NCBI GenBank assembly: GCA_035633255.1
Contig: DASQFD010000110.1
Coordinates: 1-24,438, forward strand
DNA from: DASQFD01 sp035633255
GTDB taxonomy: Bacteria > Actinomycetota > Actinomycetes > Actinomycetales > Dermatophilaceae
Direction: 5' to 3'
DNA: 24,438 bases
In this document: piece by piece, positions 14,394-21,908 of the stretch
How positions within the stretch are numbered: position 1 is the stretch's first letter
Layout: every line of letters begins with the position of its first letter
The notes under the pieces: model-generated
What the model was told of the DNA's origin: nothing
The model's database searches: none
Seen by the model: only the letters and a program-made list of their open reading frames with translations
Program-made: the position numbers and the translations under genes

Positions 14394-16697
14394 TCAGCGC
14401 CGACGGGCCTTGCGCCGCCGCCGGGCGTGCCAGTCGATCAGCGACGCCTGCAGGTCGGCCAGCGGCCGCCCGTCCGCGTCGAGGTGCCGGCGCGTCCAGC
14501 GGCCGTCGCCCCCGAGGCTCCAGTGGGCGTACTGGTCGCTCATGCCGCGCTCCATCAGGCCGGTGAGCTGCTCGAGGTGCCGGCCGTCGACGATGCGCAC
14601 CAGGGCCTCGACGCGGCGGTCGAGGTTGCGGTGCATCATGTCGGCGCTGCCGATCAGGGCCTCGGCGCCCTCGCCGCGCCCGAAGAGGAAGAGGCGCGAG
14701 TGCTCGAGGAAGCGCCCGAGGACCGAGCGCACCTCGATGGTCTCGGAGAGCCCGGGCACCCCCGGCCGCAGGGCGCAGATGCCGCGCACCCAGACCTGGA
14801 CCCGCACCCCGGCCTGGGAGGCGCGGTACAGCGCGTCGATGACGGCCTCGTCGACGATGGAGTTGACCTTCAAGCCGATGTACCCGGAGCCGGGCACGGC
14901 CCGCTCGTGCTCGATCTCCGCCTCGACGCGCTCGAGCAGGCCGGTGCGCACGGTGCGCGGTGCGACGAGCAGCCGTCGGAAGCGGCTGCGCGGGGCCACG
15001 CCGGACAGCTGGTTGAAGAGCCTGGTGAGGTCCTCACCGACCTCGGGGTCGCAGGTGAGCAGCCCGAGGTCCTCGTAGAGCCGCGCGGTCTTGGGGTTGT
15101 AGTTCCCGGTGCCCACGTGGCAGTAGCGCCGCAGGCCGTGCTCCTCCTCGCGGACGACGAGGCTGAGCTTGCAGTGGGTCTTCAGGCCGACGATGCCGTA
15201 GACGACGTGGACGCCGGCTCGCTCGAGCATCCGCGCCCACTCGATGTTGTTCTGCTCGTCGAAGCGGGCCTTGATCTCGACGACGGCGAGCACCTGCTTG
15301 CCGGCGGCGGCGGCGTCGATGAGGGCGTCGATGATCGGGCTGTCGCCGCTGGTGCGGTAGAGCGTCTGCTTGATGGCCAGCACCTTGGGGTCGGCGGCCG
15401 CCTGCTCGACGAAGGCCTGCACCGAGGTCGAGAACGAGTCATAGGGGTGCTGGAGCAGGACGTCCTGCTTGCGGATCGCCCGCAGGATGTCGCCGGCCTT
15501 CGCACTCTCGGCGGGGGCGAGGTCGAGGTGGGTGCGCGCGACGAAGGCCGGGAAGTGCAGCTCGGAGCGCTCGAGGTCGGCGACGATGTCCAGCATGCGC
15601 AGGTCCAGCGGCGCGGGCAGGCGGTGGACCTCGGAGGAGTGCACCCCGAGCTCGCGCACCAGCAGGTCCATGACGTGGTCGTCGACGTTGTGCTCGACCT
15701 CGAGGCGGACCGGCGGGCCGAAGCGGCGCCGGGTGAGCTCCTTCTCCAGCGCGGCGAGGAGGTTCTCGGCGTCGTCCTCCTCGACCTCGAAGTCCTCGTT
15801 GCGGGTCACCCGGAAGGTGTAGTGCTCGTGCACCTCCATCCCGGGGAAGAGCTGGTCCAGGTGCGAGGCGATGAGGTCCTCGAGCGGCACGAAGCGCGTG
15901 TGGTACTTGTCCGCGAGGGCGGAGTCCCCGCCGGGGTGCTCGATGCGCAGCAGCCGGGGCAGCAGCGGTGGCACCTTGACGCGGGCGAAGTGCTCCTTGC
16001 CCGTCCTGGGGTCGATGAGCACCACCGCGAGGTTCAGCGAGAGGCCGGAGATGTAGGGGAAGGGGTGCGCCGGGTCCACCCCGAGCGGGGTCAGCACCGG
16101 GAAGACGTGGTCGGTGAAGAGCCGGCTCATCCGCTCGCGCTCCTCGTCGGACAGGTCGCTCCAGCGTACGACGCTGATGCCCTCGGCCTCGAGCGCCGGG
16201 CGGACCTGCTGCGCATAGACCCGGGCCTGCATGTCGAGCAGCTCGTGGCTGACCGCGGAGATCTGCTCCAGCACCTCCCGGGGCTCCAGCCCGGACGCCG
16301 AGCGCACCGCGATGCCGGTGGCGATCCGCCGCTTGAGCCCCGCCACCCGGACCATGAAGAACTCGTCGAGGTTGGAGGTGAAGATGGCGAGGTAGCGGCA
16401 CCGCTCCAGCAGCGGGACGGTCTCGTCGGCCGCCAGCTGCAGCACCCGCTCGTTGAACTGCAGCCACGAGATCTCCCGGTCCAGGAACCGGTCGTCCGGC
16501 AGGCCCTCGTCCGGCGCGCTGCCCGGGAGCACCCGCACGAAGCGGCCGTTGGCCCCTCGCGGCGGCGCGTCGCGTCCCTGCGCCACGGAGGCGCTCGCGA
16601 TCGACACCTCGCTGACGATGCTCGCCTCGGCGGCCGCCCCCCCGGCGACGTCGGTGGCGAGGACCGAGCCGTCCGGCTCCGCGGGGTTCGCGCTCAT
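14394..16697 (-). CDS. ppk: Polyphosphate kinase PPK1
   Basis: A 767-residue enzyme that reversibly makes polyphosphate from ATP. A non-conserved N-terminal extension of about 65 residues precedes the PPK N-domain (DREISWLQFNERVLQLA, then FTSNLDEFFMVRV). The catalytic core contains PYDSFSTSVQAFVEQAAADP, the autophosphorylated His in GLKTHCKLSLV and the second core segment CHVGTGNYNPKTARLYEDLGL. The C-terminus is rich in Arg/Lys. The length is normal for actinobacterial PPK1. The ATG at 16697 has GGAGG directly upstream. It sits between mshD and mutT1, with pst further downstream, which makes a phosphate storage and uptake block. Confidence 0.96.
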   Translation of the reverse strand: MSANPAEPDGSVLATDVAGGAAAEASIVSEVSIASASVAQGRDAPPRGANGRFVRVLPGSAPDEGLPDDRFLDREISWLQFNERVLQLAADETVPLLERCRYLAIFTSNLDEFFMVRVAGLKRRIATGIAVRSASGLEPREVLEQISAVSHELLDMQARVYAQQVRPALEAEGISVVRWSDLSDEERERMSRLFTDHVFPVLTPLGVDPAHPFPYISGLSLNLAVVLIDPRTGKEHFARVKVPPLLPRLLRIEHPGGDSALADKYHTRFVPLEDLIASHLDQLFPGMEVHEHYTFRVTRNEDFEVEEDDAENLLAALEKELTRRRFGPPVRLEVEHNVDDHVMDLLVRELGVHSSEVHRLPAPLDLRMLDIVADLERSELHFPAFVARTHLDLAPAESAKAGDILRAIRKQDVLLQHPYDSFSTSVQAFVEQAAADPKVLAIKQTLYRTSGDSPIIDALIDAAAAGKQVLAVVEIKARFDEQNNIEWARMLERAGVHVVYGIVGLKTHCKLSLVVREEEHGLRRYCHVGTGNYNPKTARLYEDLGLLTCDPEVGEDLTRLFNQLSGVAPRSRFRRLLVAPRTVRTGLLERVEAEIEHERAVPGSGYIGLKVNSIVDEAVIDALYRASQAGVRVQVWVRGICALRPGVPGLSETIEVRSVLGRFLEHSRLFLFGRGEGAEALIGSADMMHRNLDRRVEALVRIVDGRHLEQLTGLMERGMSDQYAHWSLGGDGRWTRRHLDADGRPLADLQASLIDWHARRRRKARRR

Positions 16698-16735
16698 GCC
16701 TCCATCCTGTCAGGCACCGGCCCGGCGCGGCAGGG

Positions 16736-16786
16736 CCGGACGGCGGGCTCGGCCGGACGGCGGGGTCAGCCGGACGGCGGGCTCAG
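16736..16786. repeat. 17-bp tandem repeat, three copies, overlapping the mshD stop
   Basis: Three units of CCGGACGGCGGG plus five bases lie at 16736-16752, 16753-16769 and 16770-16786. The stop codon of mshD (16783-16785) is inside the third unit. The array fills half of the mshD-ppk gap. Confidence 0.85.
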
Positions 16787-17784
16787 CCGGTCGCGCGGTC
16801 CGGCGGCCCGGCATACATGACGTCGACCGAGCGGTCACGAAAGCCCTGCGCGCGGTACGTCGCGAGCGCGGCCGCGTTGTCCCCGTCCACGTAGAGCACC
16901 ACCTCGCCAAGGCCCCGGCGCGCCAGGGCGGCCAGTCCCAGGCGGGTGAGCGGCCCGGCCAGGCCACGGCCCTGGTATGCCGGGTGCACGCCCAGGACGT
17001 ACACCTCGCCGCGCCCGGCGGGCGGGCTCTCCACCTTGGTCCAGTGGAAGGCGGCCAGCCGTGGGGCGGCCCCACCGCCGGAGACGTCGTCGAGCAGGAG
17101 GAAGCCCGAGGCGTCGAACCAGGGCTTCGCCACCCGGGCCCGGAGGTCCTCGAGGGTGAGGGAGCCCTGCTCGGGGTGGGTGGCGAAGGCGGCGGCGTTG
17201 ACGGCGAGCCAGGCGTCGTCGTCCGGGCCGGGGCGGAAGGCCCGCACCCGGAAGCCGGGAGGGAGCGCGGGGTCGGCGCGGTCGGCGTCGCTCAGGGGCC
17301 GGGCCATGAGGTGGAGGGACCGGACCGGGACCAGGCCCTCCGAGGCGGCCAGGGCCCCGGCCGCCGGCAGGTCGCCGTGCGCCCACACCCGGGTCGGGCC
17401 GAGGTCGAGCAGGCCGCGCAGCAGCGCCCGGCCCACGCCGCGGCCCCGCTGCGCCGGGGCGACGACCAGCTCCGCCGAGCCGTCCCCGGCGCGCTGGGCG
17501 TAGCCCGCCAGGTGACCGTCCCGCTCGGCGAGGAGGTGGGTGGCGTGGGGGACGTCGGCGACGCCGTCGTCGCGGTGGGCGGGGGGCGCGGGGTCGCCGG
17601 GGGTGGGAGGCGCGGGGTCGCCGGGGGCGGGGGGCGCGGGGTCGCCGAGGGCCAGGCGGAACGCCTCGGACAGCGGTGCGACGCCGTCCTGACCGGCGGC
17701 GTCGGCGGCGAGCGCCAGCACGGCCCCCCGGGTGCCGGCGTCCAGCCGGTCGGCCGCCCGTGGGGGATCGGCCTGGCCGGTCAC
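16783..17784 (-). CDS. mshD: Mycothiol synthase (mycothiol acetyltransferase) MshD
   Basis: A 333-residue tandem GNAT protein that acetylates Cys-GlcN-Ins in the last step of mycothiol synthesis. The N-terminal GNAT domain carries ELVVAPAQRGRGVGRALLRG. The C-terminal, catalytic-type domain carries GEVYVLGVHPAYQGRGLAG (acetyl-CoA loop) and ends with VVLYVDGDNAAALATYRAQGF, a strong MshD signature. The GTG at 17784 overlaps the stop of glnR (GTGA). An unusual insertion near residues 45-68 consists of a repeated Gly-Asp-Pro-Ala-Pro-Pro peptide encoded by a 24-bp tandem repeat, inside the otherwise conserved first domain. Mycobacteria also have glnR beside mshD. Confidence 0.93.
   Translation of the reverse strand: MTGQADPPRAADRLDAGTRGAVLALAADAAGQDGVAPLSEAFRLALGDPAPPAPGDPAPPTPGDPAPPAHRDDGVADVPHATHLLAERDGHLAGYAQRAGDGSAELVVAPAQRGRGVGRALLRGLLDLGPTRVWAHGDLPAAGALAASEGLVPVRSLHLMARPLSDADRADPALPPGFRVRAFRPGPDDDAWLAVNAAAFATHPEQGSLTLEDLRARVAKPWFDASGFLLLDDVSGGGAAPRLAAFHWTKVESPPAGRGEVYVLGVHPAYQGRGLAGPLTRLGLAALARRGLGEVVLYVDGDNAAALATYRAQGFRDRSVDVMYAGPPDRATG
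17585..17652. repeat. 24-bp tandem repeat, nearly three copies, in frame within mshD
   Basis: GGCGCGGGGTCGCCGGGGG-type units start at 17585, 17609 and 17633. On the coding strand they give the 8-residue repeat G-D-P-A-P-P-x-P. The length is a multiple of three, so the frame is kept. Confidence 0.85.
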
Positions 17785-18494
17785 GACGTCGCGGCCCGGC
17801 CCGGGACGTCGGCGTCGTCCAGGGCCTCCTCGGGCACGAAGCGGTAGCCGACGTTGCGGACGGTGCCGATGAGGACCTCGTGGTCGGTCCCGAGCTTGGC
17901 CCGCAGCCGTCGGACGTGCACGTCGACCGTGCGGGTGCCGCCGAAGTAGTCGTAGCCCCAGACCTCCTGCAGCAGCTGGGCACGGGTGAAGACGCGCCCC
18001 GGGTGCTGGGCGAGGTACTTGAGCAGCTCGAACTCCTTGTAGGTCAGGTCGAGCGGGTGGCCGCGCAGCCGCACCGAGTACGTCGCCTCGTCGATGAGCA
18101 GCGCCCCGGAGGCGATCCGCACGTCGTCCACGACGACCTCGTCGGGTGCCCGGCCCCGCGCCAGGCGAAGCCGCGCCTCGACCTCCGCCGGGCCGGCGGT
18201 GTCGAGGAGCACGTCGGTCACGCCCCAGTCGGCGGTGAGCCCCGCGAGCCCGCCCTCGGTGAGGACGGCGAGGAGCGGCGCGGACAGTCCGGTCATGTGG
18301 ATGACCCGGCAGAGCGACTTGGCCATCGCGAGCTCGCGGCGGGCGTCGACGAGGACGGCGTCGGGCGTCGGGGCGTCGACGAGGGCCGTCGCCTCGGCCG
18401 GGAGGATGCGAACATGGTGGCTCAGCAGGCCCAGCGCCGGGAGCACCTCGGCACTCGGCGCCAACGAGTTCGTCAGCAGCAGCAGCTGGGCCAC
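17781..18494 (-). CDS. glnR: GlnR-type OmpR-family response regulator
   Basis: A 237-residue orphan response regulator. The N-terminal receiver-like domain starts MAQLLLLTNSL. The central VDARRELAMAKSLCRVI, LAVLTEGGLAGLTADWGV and LLDTAGPAEVEARLRL match mycobacterial GlnR as I remember it. The C-terminal winged helix is highly conserved (LDLTYKEFELLKYLAQHPGR, then TRAQLLQEVWGYDYFGGTRT, VDVHVRRLRAKLG and GTVRNVGYRFV). GlnR governs nitrogen-assimilation genes in actinomycetes. I chose the GTG at 18494 because it aligns with the mycobacterial start and lies six bases after TATCCT. Its adjacency to mshD matches the mycobacterial order. Confidence 0.88.
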   Translation of the reverse strand: MAQLLLLTNSLAPSAEVLPALGLLSHHVRILPAEATALVDAPTPDAVLVDARRELAMAKSLCRVIHMTGLSAPLLAVLTEGGLAGLTADWGVTDVLLDTAGPAEVEARLRLARGRAPDEVVVDDVRIASGALLIDEATYSVRLRGHPLDLTYKEFELLKYLAQHPGRVFTRAQLLQEVWGYDYFGGTRTVDVHVRRLRAKLGTDHEVLIGTVRNVGYRFVPEEALDDADVPGRAATS

Positions 18495-18506
18495 CACCCA
18501 AGGATA
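18492..18506 (-). promoter_or_regulatory. Leaderless promoter TATCCT-N6-GTG for glnR
   Basis: On the minus strand TATCCT (18506-18501) is followed by six bases and GTG (18494-18492). There is no ribosome site. The hexamer lies in the 19-bp gap separating glnR from the divergent MoaD-like gene. Confidence 0.55.
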
Positions 18507-18513
18507 GGTCGAC

Positions 18514-18819
18514 GTGACACTCCCTCCAGCGGACTCCCCGTCCCCGACCCCCCCGCCGGCCGGGCCGACGGCGCGGGTCACCGTCCGCTACTGGGCCGCG
18601 GCCCGTGAGGCGGCGGGGGTTCGCGAGGAGGCGCTCGAGGTCCCCGGAGCCGGTGCCCCGGTGGCCGAGGTGCTCGCGGAGGCGGTCCGGCGCCACCCGG
18701 CCCTGGGCCCGGTGCTCCCGGTCTGCTCGCTGCTCGTGGACGGCCGGGTCGTGGGCCGGGAGGGGGCCCTGCCCGCCGGGGCCGTGCTCGAGGTGCTCCC
18801 GCCCTTCGCCGGGGGCTGA
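18514..18819 (+). CDS. MoaD/ThiS-family sulfur-carrier-like protein
   Basis: A 101-residue ubiquitin-fold protein. After about 20 Pro-rich residues, the fold runs VTVRYWAAAREAAGV, EEALEVPG and LLVDGRVVG...LPAGAVLEVLPPFAGG. It ends in the C-terminal Gly-Gly needed for thiocarboxylate formation and the PPFAGG tail typical of MoaD. No molybdopterin or thiamine genes are nearby, so the pathway is unknown. The start GTG (18514) is 20 bp from the divergent glnR start. The Pro-rich leader could be untranslated if another start is used, but no GTG or ATG lies closer to the fold. Confidence 0.85.
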   Translation: MTLPPADSPSPTPPPAGPTARVTVRYWAAAREAAGVREEALEVPGAGAPVAEVLAEAVRRHPALGPVLPVCSLLVDGRVVGREGALPAGAVLEVLPPFAGG

Positions 18820-18826
18820 TGGCAGG

Positions 18827-19687
18827 ATGCCCCGCGTGGACACCCCGCAGCCGCCGGCGCCCGGGGAGGCGTCGACCCGCGCGGCCCGCAGGGCGCAGCG
18901 GGAGGCGCTGAACCGGCCGCTGCTGCCCGACCTCGCCACCGAGCGGCGGGTCCCGATGGTGCTCGCGACCTGGGCGGCGGCCCTCCTCGTCGCGCTCGGC
19001 GCGGCGGCCGGACCGGCGCTCTGCGCGGCGGTCGTGGGGTGGGCCGGACTCGTCGTCGCCTGGGGGTGGCCTCGGCTGCTCGGGTCGCCCAGCCGGGTCG
19101 GCAGCTCTTCGGCCATCGCCGTCGCGGCCGTGTCGGCGGCGCTCGTCGTCGCGCTGAGCGACCGCGAGCCCTACCTGGCGTACCTCCCGGCCGCCGTGGC
19201 CGCCGGCCTGCTCGCGATGATCCTCCACCAGCTGCTCCGGCGCGACGGCCGGCCGCGGCTGACCGAGTCGCTCGCCGTCAGCGCCGCCGGGGTCACGGTG
19301 GTCACGGTCGGCGTCCTCTACGTGCCGCTCGCGCGCAGCACCGAGCACCTCGAGGTCGTCCTCGCGGCGACGGCGGCCGTCGCCGCGGGTGCGCTCGCCG
19401 ACCTGCTGGCCCCCTTCCCGCGGGTCCGCCCGTGGCTCATGCCGATCGCCATGGTCCTCGGTGGCGCCGCCGCGGCGGCCGTGGCCGGCGCCGGGGAGGG
19501 CGTGCCGGTGTGGCGGGAGGGGCTGCTCATCGGGGTGCTGTGCGCCGCGGTCGGCCACGCGCTCCGGCGGGTGCTGAGCACCCTCCCTCCGGTCACGGCG
19601 CTGCGCTCCCAGGCGTCCGCCGGCACCGCCTCGGTGCTCCTGCCCGCCGTGGTCGCCTACGTCCTGGCGGTCGTGCTCCTGCGCTGA
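18827..19687 (+). CDS. Polytopic membrane protein, unknown function
   Basis: A 286-residue integral membrane protein. After a 40-residue charged N-terminus there are about eight hydrophobic segments, beginning VPMVLATWAAALLVALGAAAG and ending SVLLPAVVAYVLAVVLL. Short charged loops such as RRDGRPRLTES separate them. No transporter or enzyme motif is visible. The ATG at 18827, seven bases after the MoaD-like stop, has GGCAGG close upstream; a GTG at 18836 is an alternative. It is probably co-transcribed with the MoaD-like gene. Confidence 0.8.
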   Translation: MPRVDTPQPPAPGEASTRAARRAQREALNRPLLPDLATERRVPMVLATWAAALLVALGAAAGPALCAAVVGWAGLVVAWGWPRLLGSPSRVGSSSAIAVAAVSAALVVALSDREPYLAYLPAAVAAGLLAMILHQLLRRDGRPRLTESLAVSAAGVTVVTVGVLYVPLARSTEHLEVVLAATAAVAAGALADLLAPFPRVRPWLMPIAMVLGGAAAAAVAGAGEGVPVWREGLLIGVLCAAVGHALRRVLSTLPPVTALRSQASAGTASVLLPAVVAYVLAVVLLR

Positions 19688-19697
19688 CCGGCGCGGG

Positions 19698-19749
19698 CGC
19701 CGAGCGGAGCGGTCATCGTTCGGAGAGGGGTCGCCGAGCGGAGCGGTCA
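19698..19749. repeat. Direct repeat, 18 bp, 34-bp period, at convergent gene ends
   Basis: CGCCGAGCGGAGCGGTCA occurs at 19698-19715 and 19732-19749. The 16 bases between copies (CGGAGAGGGGTC-like) look like a diverged middle unit, so a 17-bp period with three units is possible. The second copy contains the stop codon of the DsrE-like gene. Confidence 0.75.
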
Positions 19750-20136
19750 GTAGACCAGGGCGCGCGCGCCCGGGGCCATGACCTCCTCGACGAACGCCGC
19801 CGCCCCGCGGATCCGCGCCCCGGGCACCAGGTCGTCCTCGCCGAGCGCCCGCCGGGCTGCGCACTGGCCGCACACGGTGACCGTGCCACCCTCGAGCACC
19901 GCGTCGCGCAGCTCCCCCAGCGGTGCCGCGTGCGGCAGCGCCAGGTCCTCGGCCCGACCGGGCACCGCCACCCACGTCGCCTCGCCGGTGAGCCACAGGC
20001 TCACCTCCACCCCCGCGGCGAGCGCGGTCGCCGCGACGGTCAGCGCCTGGTTCAGGCGCTCGGGAGCCTCGACGCCGCAGGTGACCTTCAGGACGAGGGC
20101 GCCGGCGGGCGGCTCCGTGGGCGAGGTGGACGGCAT
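19747..20136 (-). CDS. DsrE-family protein
   Basis: A 129-residue small soluble protein of the DsrE/DsrF-like fold. It shows ALVLKVTCGVEAPERLNQALTVA at the N-terminus, VSLWLTGEATWVAV, ALPHAAPLGELRDAVLEGG and a C-terminal TVTVCGQCAARR. The Cys-Gly-Gln-Cys pair could take part in sulfur transfer or redox chemistry, as in DsrE/TusD relatives, but this is inference. The ATG at 20136 lies inside the octamer GTATGCCG and seven bases after a TAGCCT hexamer. It diverges from the nitrobindin-like gene across 23 bp. Confidence 0.85.
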   Translation of the reverse strand: MPSTSPTEPPAGALVLKVTCGVEAPERLNQALTVAATALAAGVEVSLWLTGEATWVAVPGRAEDLALPHAAPLGELRDAVLEGGTVTVCGQCAARRALGEDDLVPGARIRGAAAFVEEVMAPGARALVY

Positions 20137-20143
20137 ACCCCAC

Positions 20144-20162
20144 AGGCTACGATCCGCCGGTG
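20144..20162. promoter_or_regulatory. Overlapping divergent -10 elements between the DsrE-like and nitrobindin-like genes
   Basis: On the plus strand TACGAT (20148-20153) is followed by six bases and the GTG at 20160. On the minus strand TAGCCT (20149-20144) is followed by seven bases and the ATG at 20136. The two hexamers overlap by two bases, so the promoters cannot be occupied at the same time. Confidence 0.5.
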
Positions 20163-20672
20163 GCCTTCCATCTCGACCCGGACCTCCCGCCCGCCCTGGC
20201 CCCCCTCGCCTGGCTGGTCGGGCGCTGGGAGGGAGCCGGTGTCGTGGGCTACCCGACGATGGAGGAGTCGCTGCACTTCGGACAGGAGGTCGTCTGCCGG
20301 CACGACGGCCGGCCGTTCCTGGAGTGGCACAGCCACACGTGGCTCCTGGACGCCGACGGCGCGCGGGTGCGGCCGCTCGCGACCGAGCTCGGGGTCTGGC
20401 GACCGGTGGCGGAGGGGCCCGACGGCACCAACGTCGAGCTGCTCCTGACCCACCCGTCCGGCATCGTGGAGATGTATGCCGGCCGCGCCGACCCGGCGAA
20501 GGTCGAGCTGCGCACCGACGGGGTGATGCGCAGCCCGCACGCCAAGCCGTATGCCGCGGGGCACCGGATGTACGGCTACGTCCAGTCCAACCTGATGTGG
20601 GTGATGGACATGGCGGCGATGGGCGAGCCGCTCACCTCGCACGTCTCGGCGGAGCTCAAGCGGGTGGAGTGA
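20160..20672 (+). CDS. Nitrobindin-like heme-binding protein (FABP-fold, THAP4-like)
   Basis: A 170-residue beta-barrel protein. The family motif GxWxGxG is seen as G21-R-W23-E-G25-A-G27. Conserved downstream blocks include FLEWHSHTWLLD, LGVWRPV, VELLLTHPSGIVEMYAG and MYGYVQSNLMWVMDMAAMG. The His of LTSHVSAELKRV near the C-terminus is the expected heme ligand region. Bacterial members are described as heme proteins with peroxynitrite isomerase activity. The GTG at 20160 has a -10 box but no ribosome site, so a leaderless message is likely. Confidence 0.88.
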   Translation: MAFHLDPDLPPALAPLAWLVGRWEGAGVVGYPTMEESLHFGQEVVCRHDGRPFLEWHSHTWLLDADGARVRPLATELGVWRPVAEGPDGTNVELLLTHPSGIVEMYAGRADPAKVELRTDGVMRSPHAKPYAAGHRMYGYVQSNLMWVMDMAAMGEPLTSHVSAELKRVE

Positions 20673-20700
20673 GCGCTCGCCACGACGGGCGCGCGCCGGG

Positions 20701-20778
20701 CGGACCTCCGGTGCTGCCGGTGTCAGCGGACCTATGGTGCTGCCGGTGTCAGCGGACCTCTGGTGCTGCCGGTGTCAG
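20701..20778. repeat. 26-bp tandem repeat, three copies, overlapping the LCP stop
   Basis: Three 26-bp units (20701-20726, 20727-20752, 20753-20778) begin CGGACCT and share GGTGCTGCCGGTGTCAG, differing in two bases. The stop codon of the LytR-CpsA-Psr gene (20775-20777) is in the last unit. The array separates two convergent genes. Confidence 0.9.
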
Positions 20779-21806
20779 GGGATCACCGTGGTGTCGGTCC
20801 ACGAGGCCATGTCGTCGGTGCGCAGGGCCTCGCCGAGCCGCTCCATGCCGGCCTCGTCCAGTACGTCGATCGAGGCACCGGAGGGGCTGCGGCCGTAGCC
20901 GGTGAACGGCGCGGTGACGAAGACGACGTCCGCGCTGCGCAGGCCCCGTAGGGCGAAGGCCTCGCTGCGCATGGTGCCGGCGTCCAGCCCCTCGTCGACG
21001 ACGAGGTTCTCGGTGGCGGCGTCGAGGAAGCGGGCGAGCCGCACCGGGTTGGTCAGCGTGTCCCGGCTCAGCGCCTCCAGCATCAGCGCCTTGATGAACG
21101 CCTGCTGGCGCTTGCCGCGTGAGATGTCGCCCTCGCTCAGCTCGTAGCGCTCCCGCACGAAGGCCAGCGCGCCCTCGCCGTCGAGGTCGTTCCAGCCTTG
21201 GGTGATGGCGACGTCGCCCCCGTTCCCGCTGCCGCCGCTGGCCTCCTCGGCGTAGACCCGGACCCCGCCGACCGCGTCGGTCATGGCTTTGAACCCCTCG
21301 AAGTCCGTCTTGGCCACGTGGTCGATGCGCACCCCGAGGAGGTCCTGCACCGTCCGCACGAGCAGCGGGGCGCCGCCATAGGCGTACGCCGCGTTGATCT
21401 TGTCCTCGCCCCGCCCGGGGATCGGCACGTAGAGGTCGCGGGGGAAGTGGACCAGGTGGACCTGGCCGCGGTCCTCCGAGACGTGGGCGAGGATGATGAC
21501 GTCGGCGCGCGACGCGGTCTCGCCGGGCCGGGCGTCCGACCCGACGACGAGGTAGTTCCGCCCCACGCCCTCGGTCGGCACGGGCTCGCCCGCCGGCGTC
21601 ACGGGCTGGGCCCCCTCGCCGGTCGGGAGCAGGGCCTCGCGGGTGACGTTGCCCGACACCGTCTGGCTCAGGAACAGCAGGTAGCCGCCGACGCCCGCGA
21701 CGACCAGCAGCACGACCGCGACCAGCACGGCGAGGATGCGCCGGCCCCACCGCGGCCGACGGGGCTCGCCCGGCCGCTCAGCGGTCGGCTCCAGGGTGTC
21801 CAGCAC
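20775..21806 (-). CDS. LytR-CpsA-Psr family cell-wall ligase
   Basis: A 343-residue membrane-anchored extracytoplasmic enzyme. One N-terminal transmembrane helix (about residues 24-46, ILAVLVAVVLLVVAGVGGYL) precedes the LCP domain. Catalytic-type residues appear in NYLVVGSDARPG, TASRADVIILAHV, HFPRDLYVPIPG and the later FVRERYEL/ISRGKRQQAF segment. These proteins transfer lipid-linked glycopolymers to peptidoglycan; the polymer here is unknown. The GTG at 21806 lies six bases after TAGAGT, with no separate ribosome site, so it is probably leaderless. The C-terminal codons extend into a tandem repeat. Confidence 0.92.
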   Translation of the reverse strand: MLDTLEPTAERPGEPRRPRWGRRILAVLVAVVLLVVAGVGGYLLFLSQTVSGNVTREALLPTGEGAQPVTPAGEPVPTEGVGRNYLVVGSDARPGETASRADVIILAHVSEDRGQVHLVHFPRDLYVPIPGRGEDKINAAYAYGGAPLLVRTVQDLLGVRIDHVAKTDFEGFKAMTDAVGGVRVYAEEASGGSGNGGDVAITQGWNDLDGEGALAFVRERYELSEGDISRGKRQQAFIKALMLEALSRDTLTNPVRLARFLDAATENLVVDEGLDAGTMRSEAFALRGLRSADVVFVTAPFTGYGRSPSGASIDVLDEAGMERLGEALRTDDMASWTDTTVIP

Positions 21807-21818
21807 CCCTCAACTCTA
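21804..21818 (-). promoter_or_regulatory. Leaderless promoter TAGAGT-N6-GTG for the LCP gene
   Basis: On the minus strand TAGAGT is followed by TGAGGG and the GTG at 21806. The GAGGG is too close to act as an ordinary ribosome site, so transcription probably starts at the codon. Confidence 0.5.
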
Positions 21819-21908
21819 GGCTCCGGCCCTCGCCTCAACCGGCCCTTTCGTGGTAACGCGCGGCCCGCGGGCCGCGGGCGGGGGGACCGGCGTGCCGGCC
21901 TCCCGGCA

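Noticed and set aside
13815..16820. 1001-codon open frame on the plus strand opposite ppk and mutT1
   Set aside because: It is antisense to PPK1 and MutT1, whose motifs are unambiguous. Its protein is Arg/Val/Glu/His-rich low complexity, as expected for a mirror frame in high-GC DNA.
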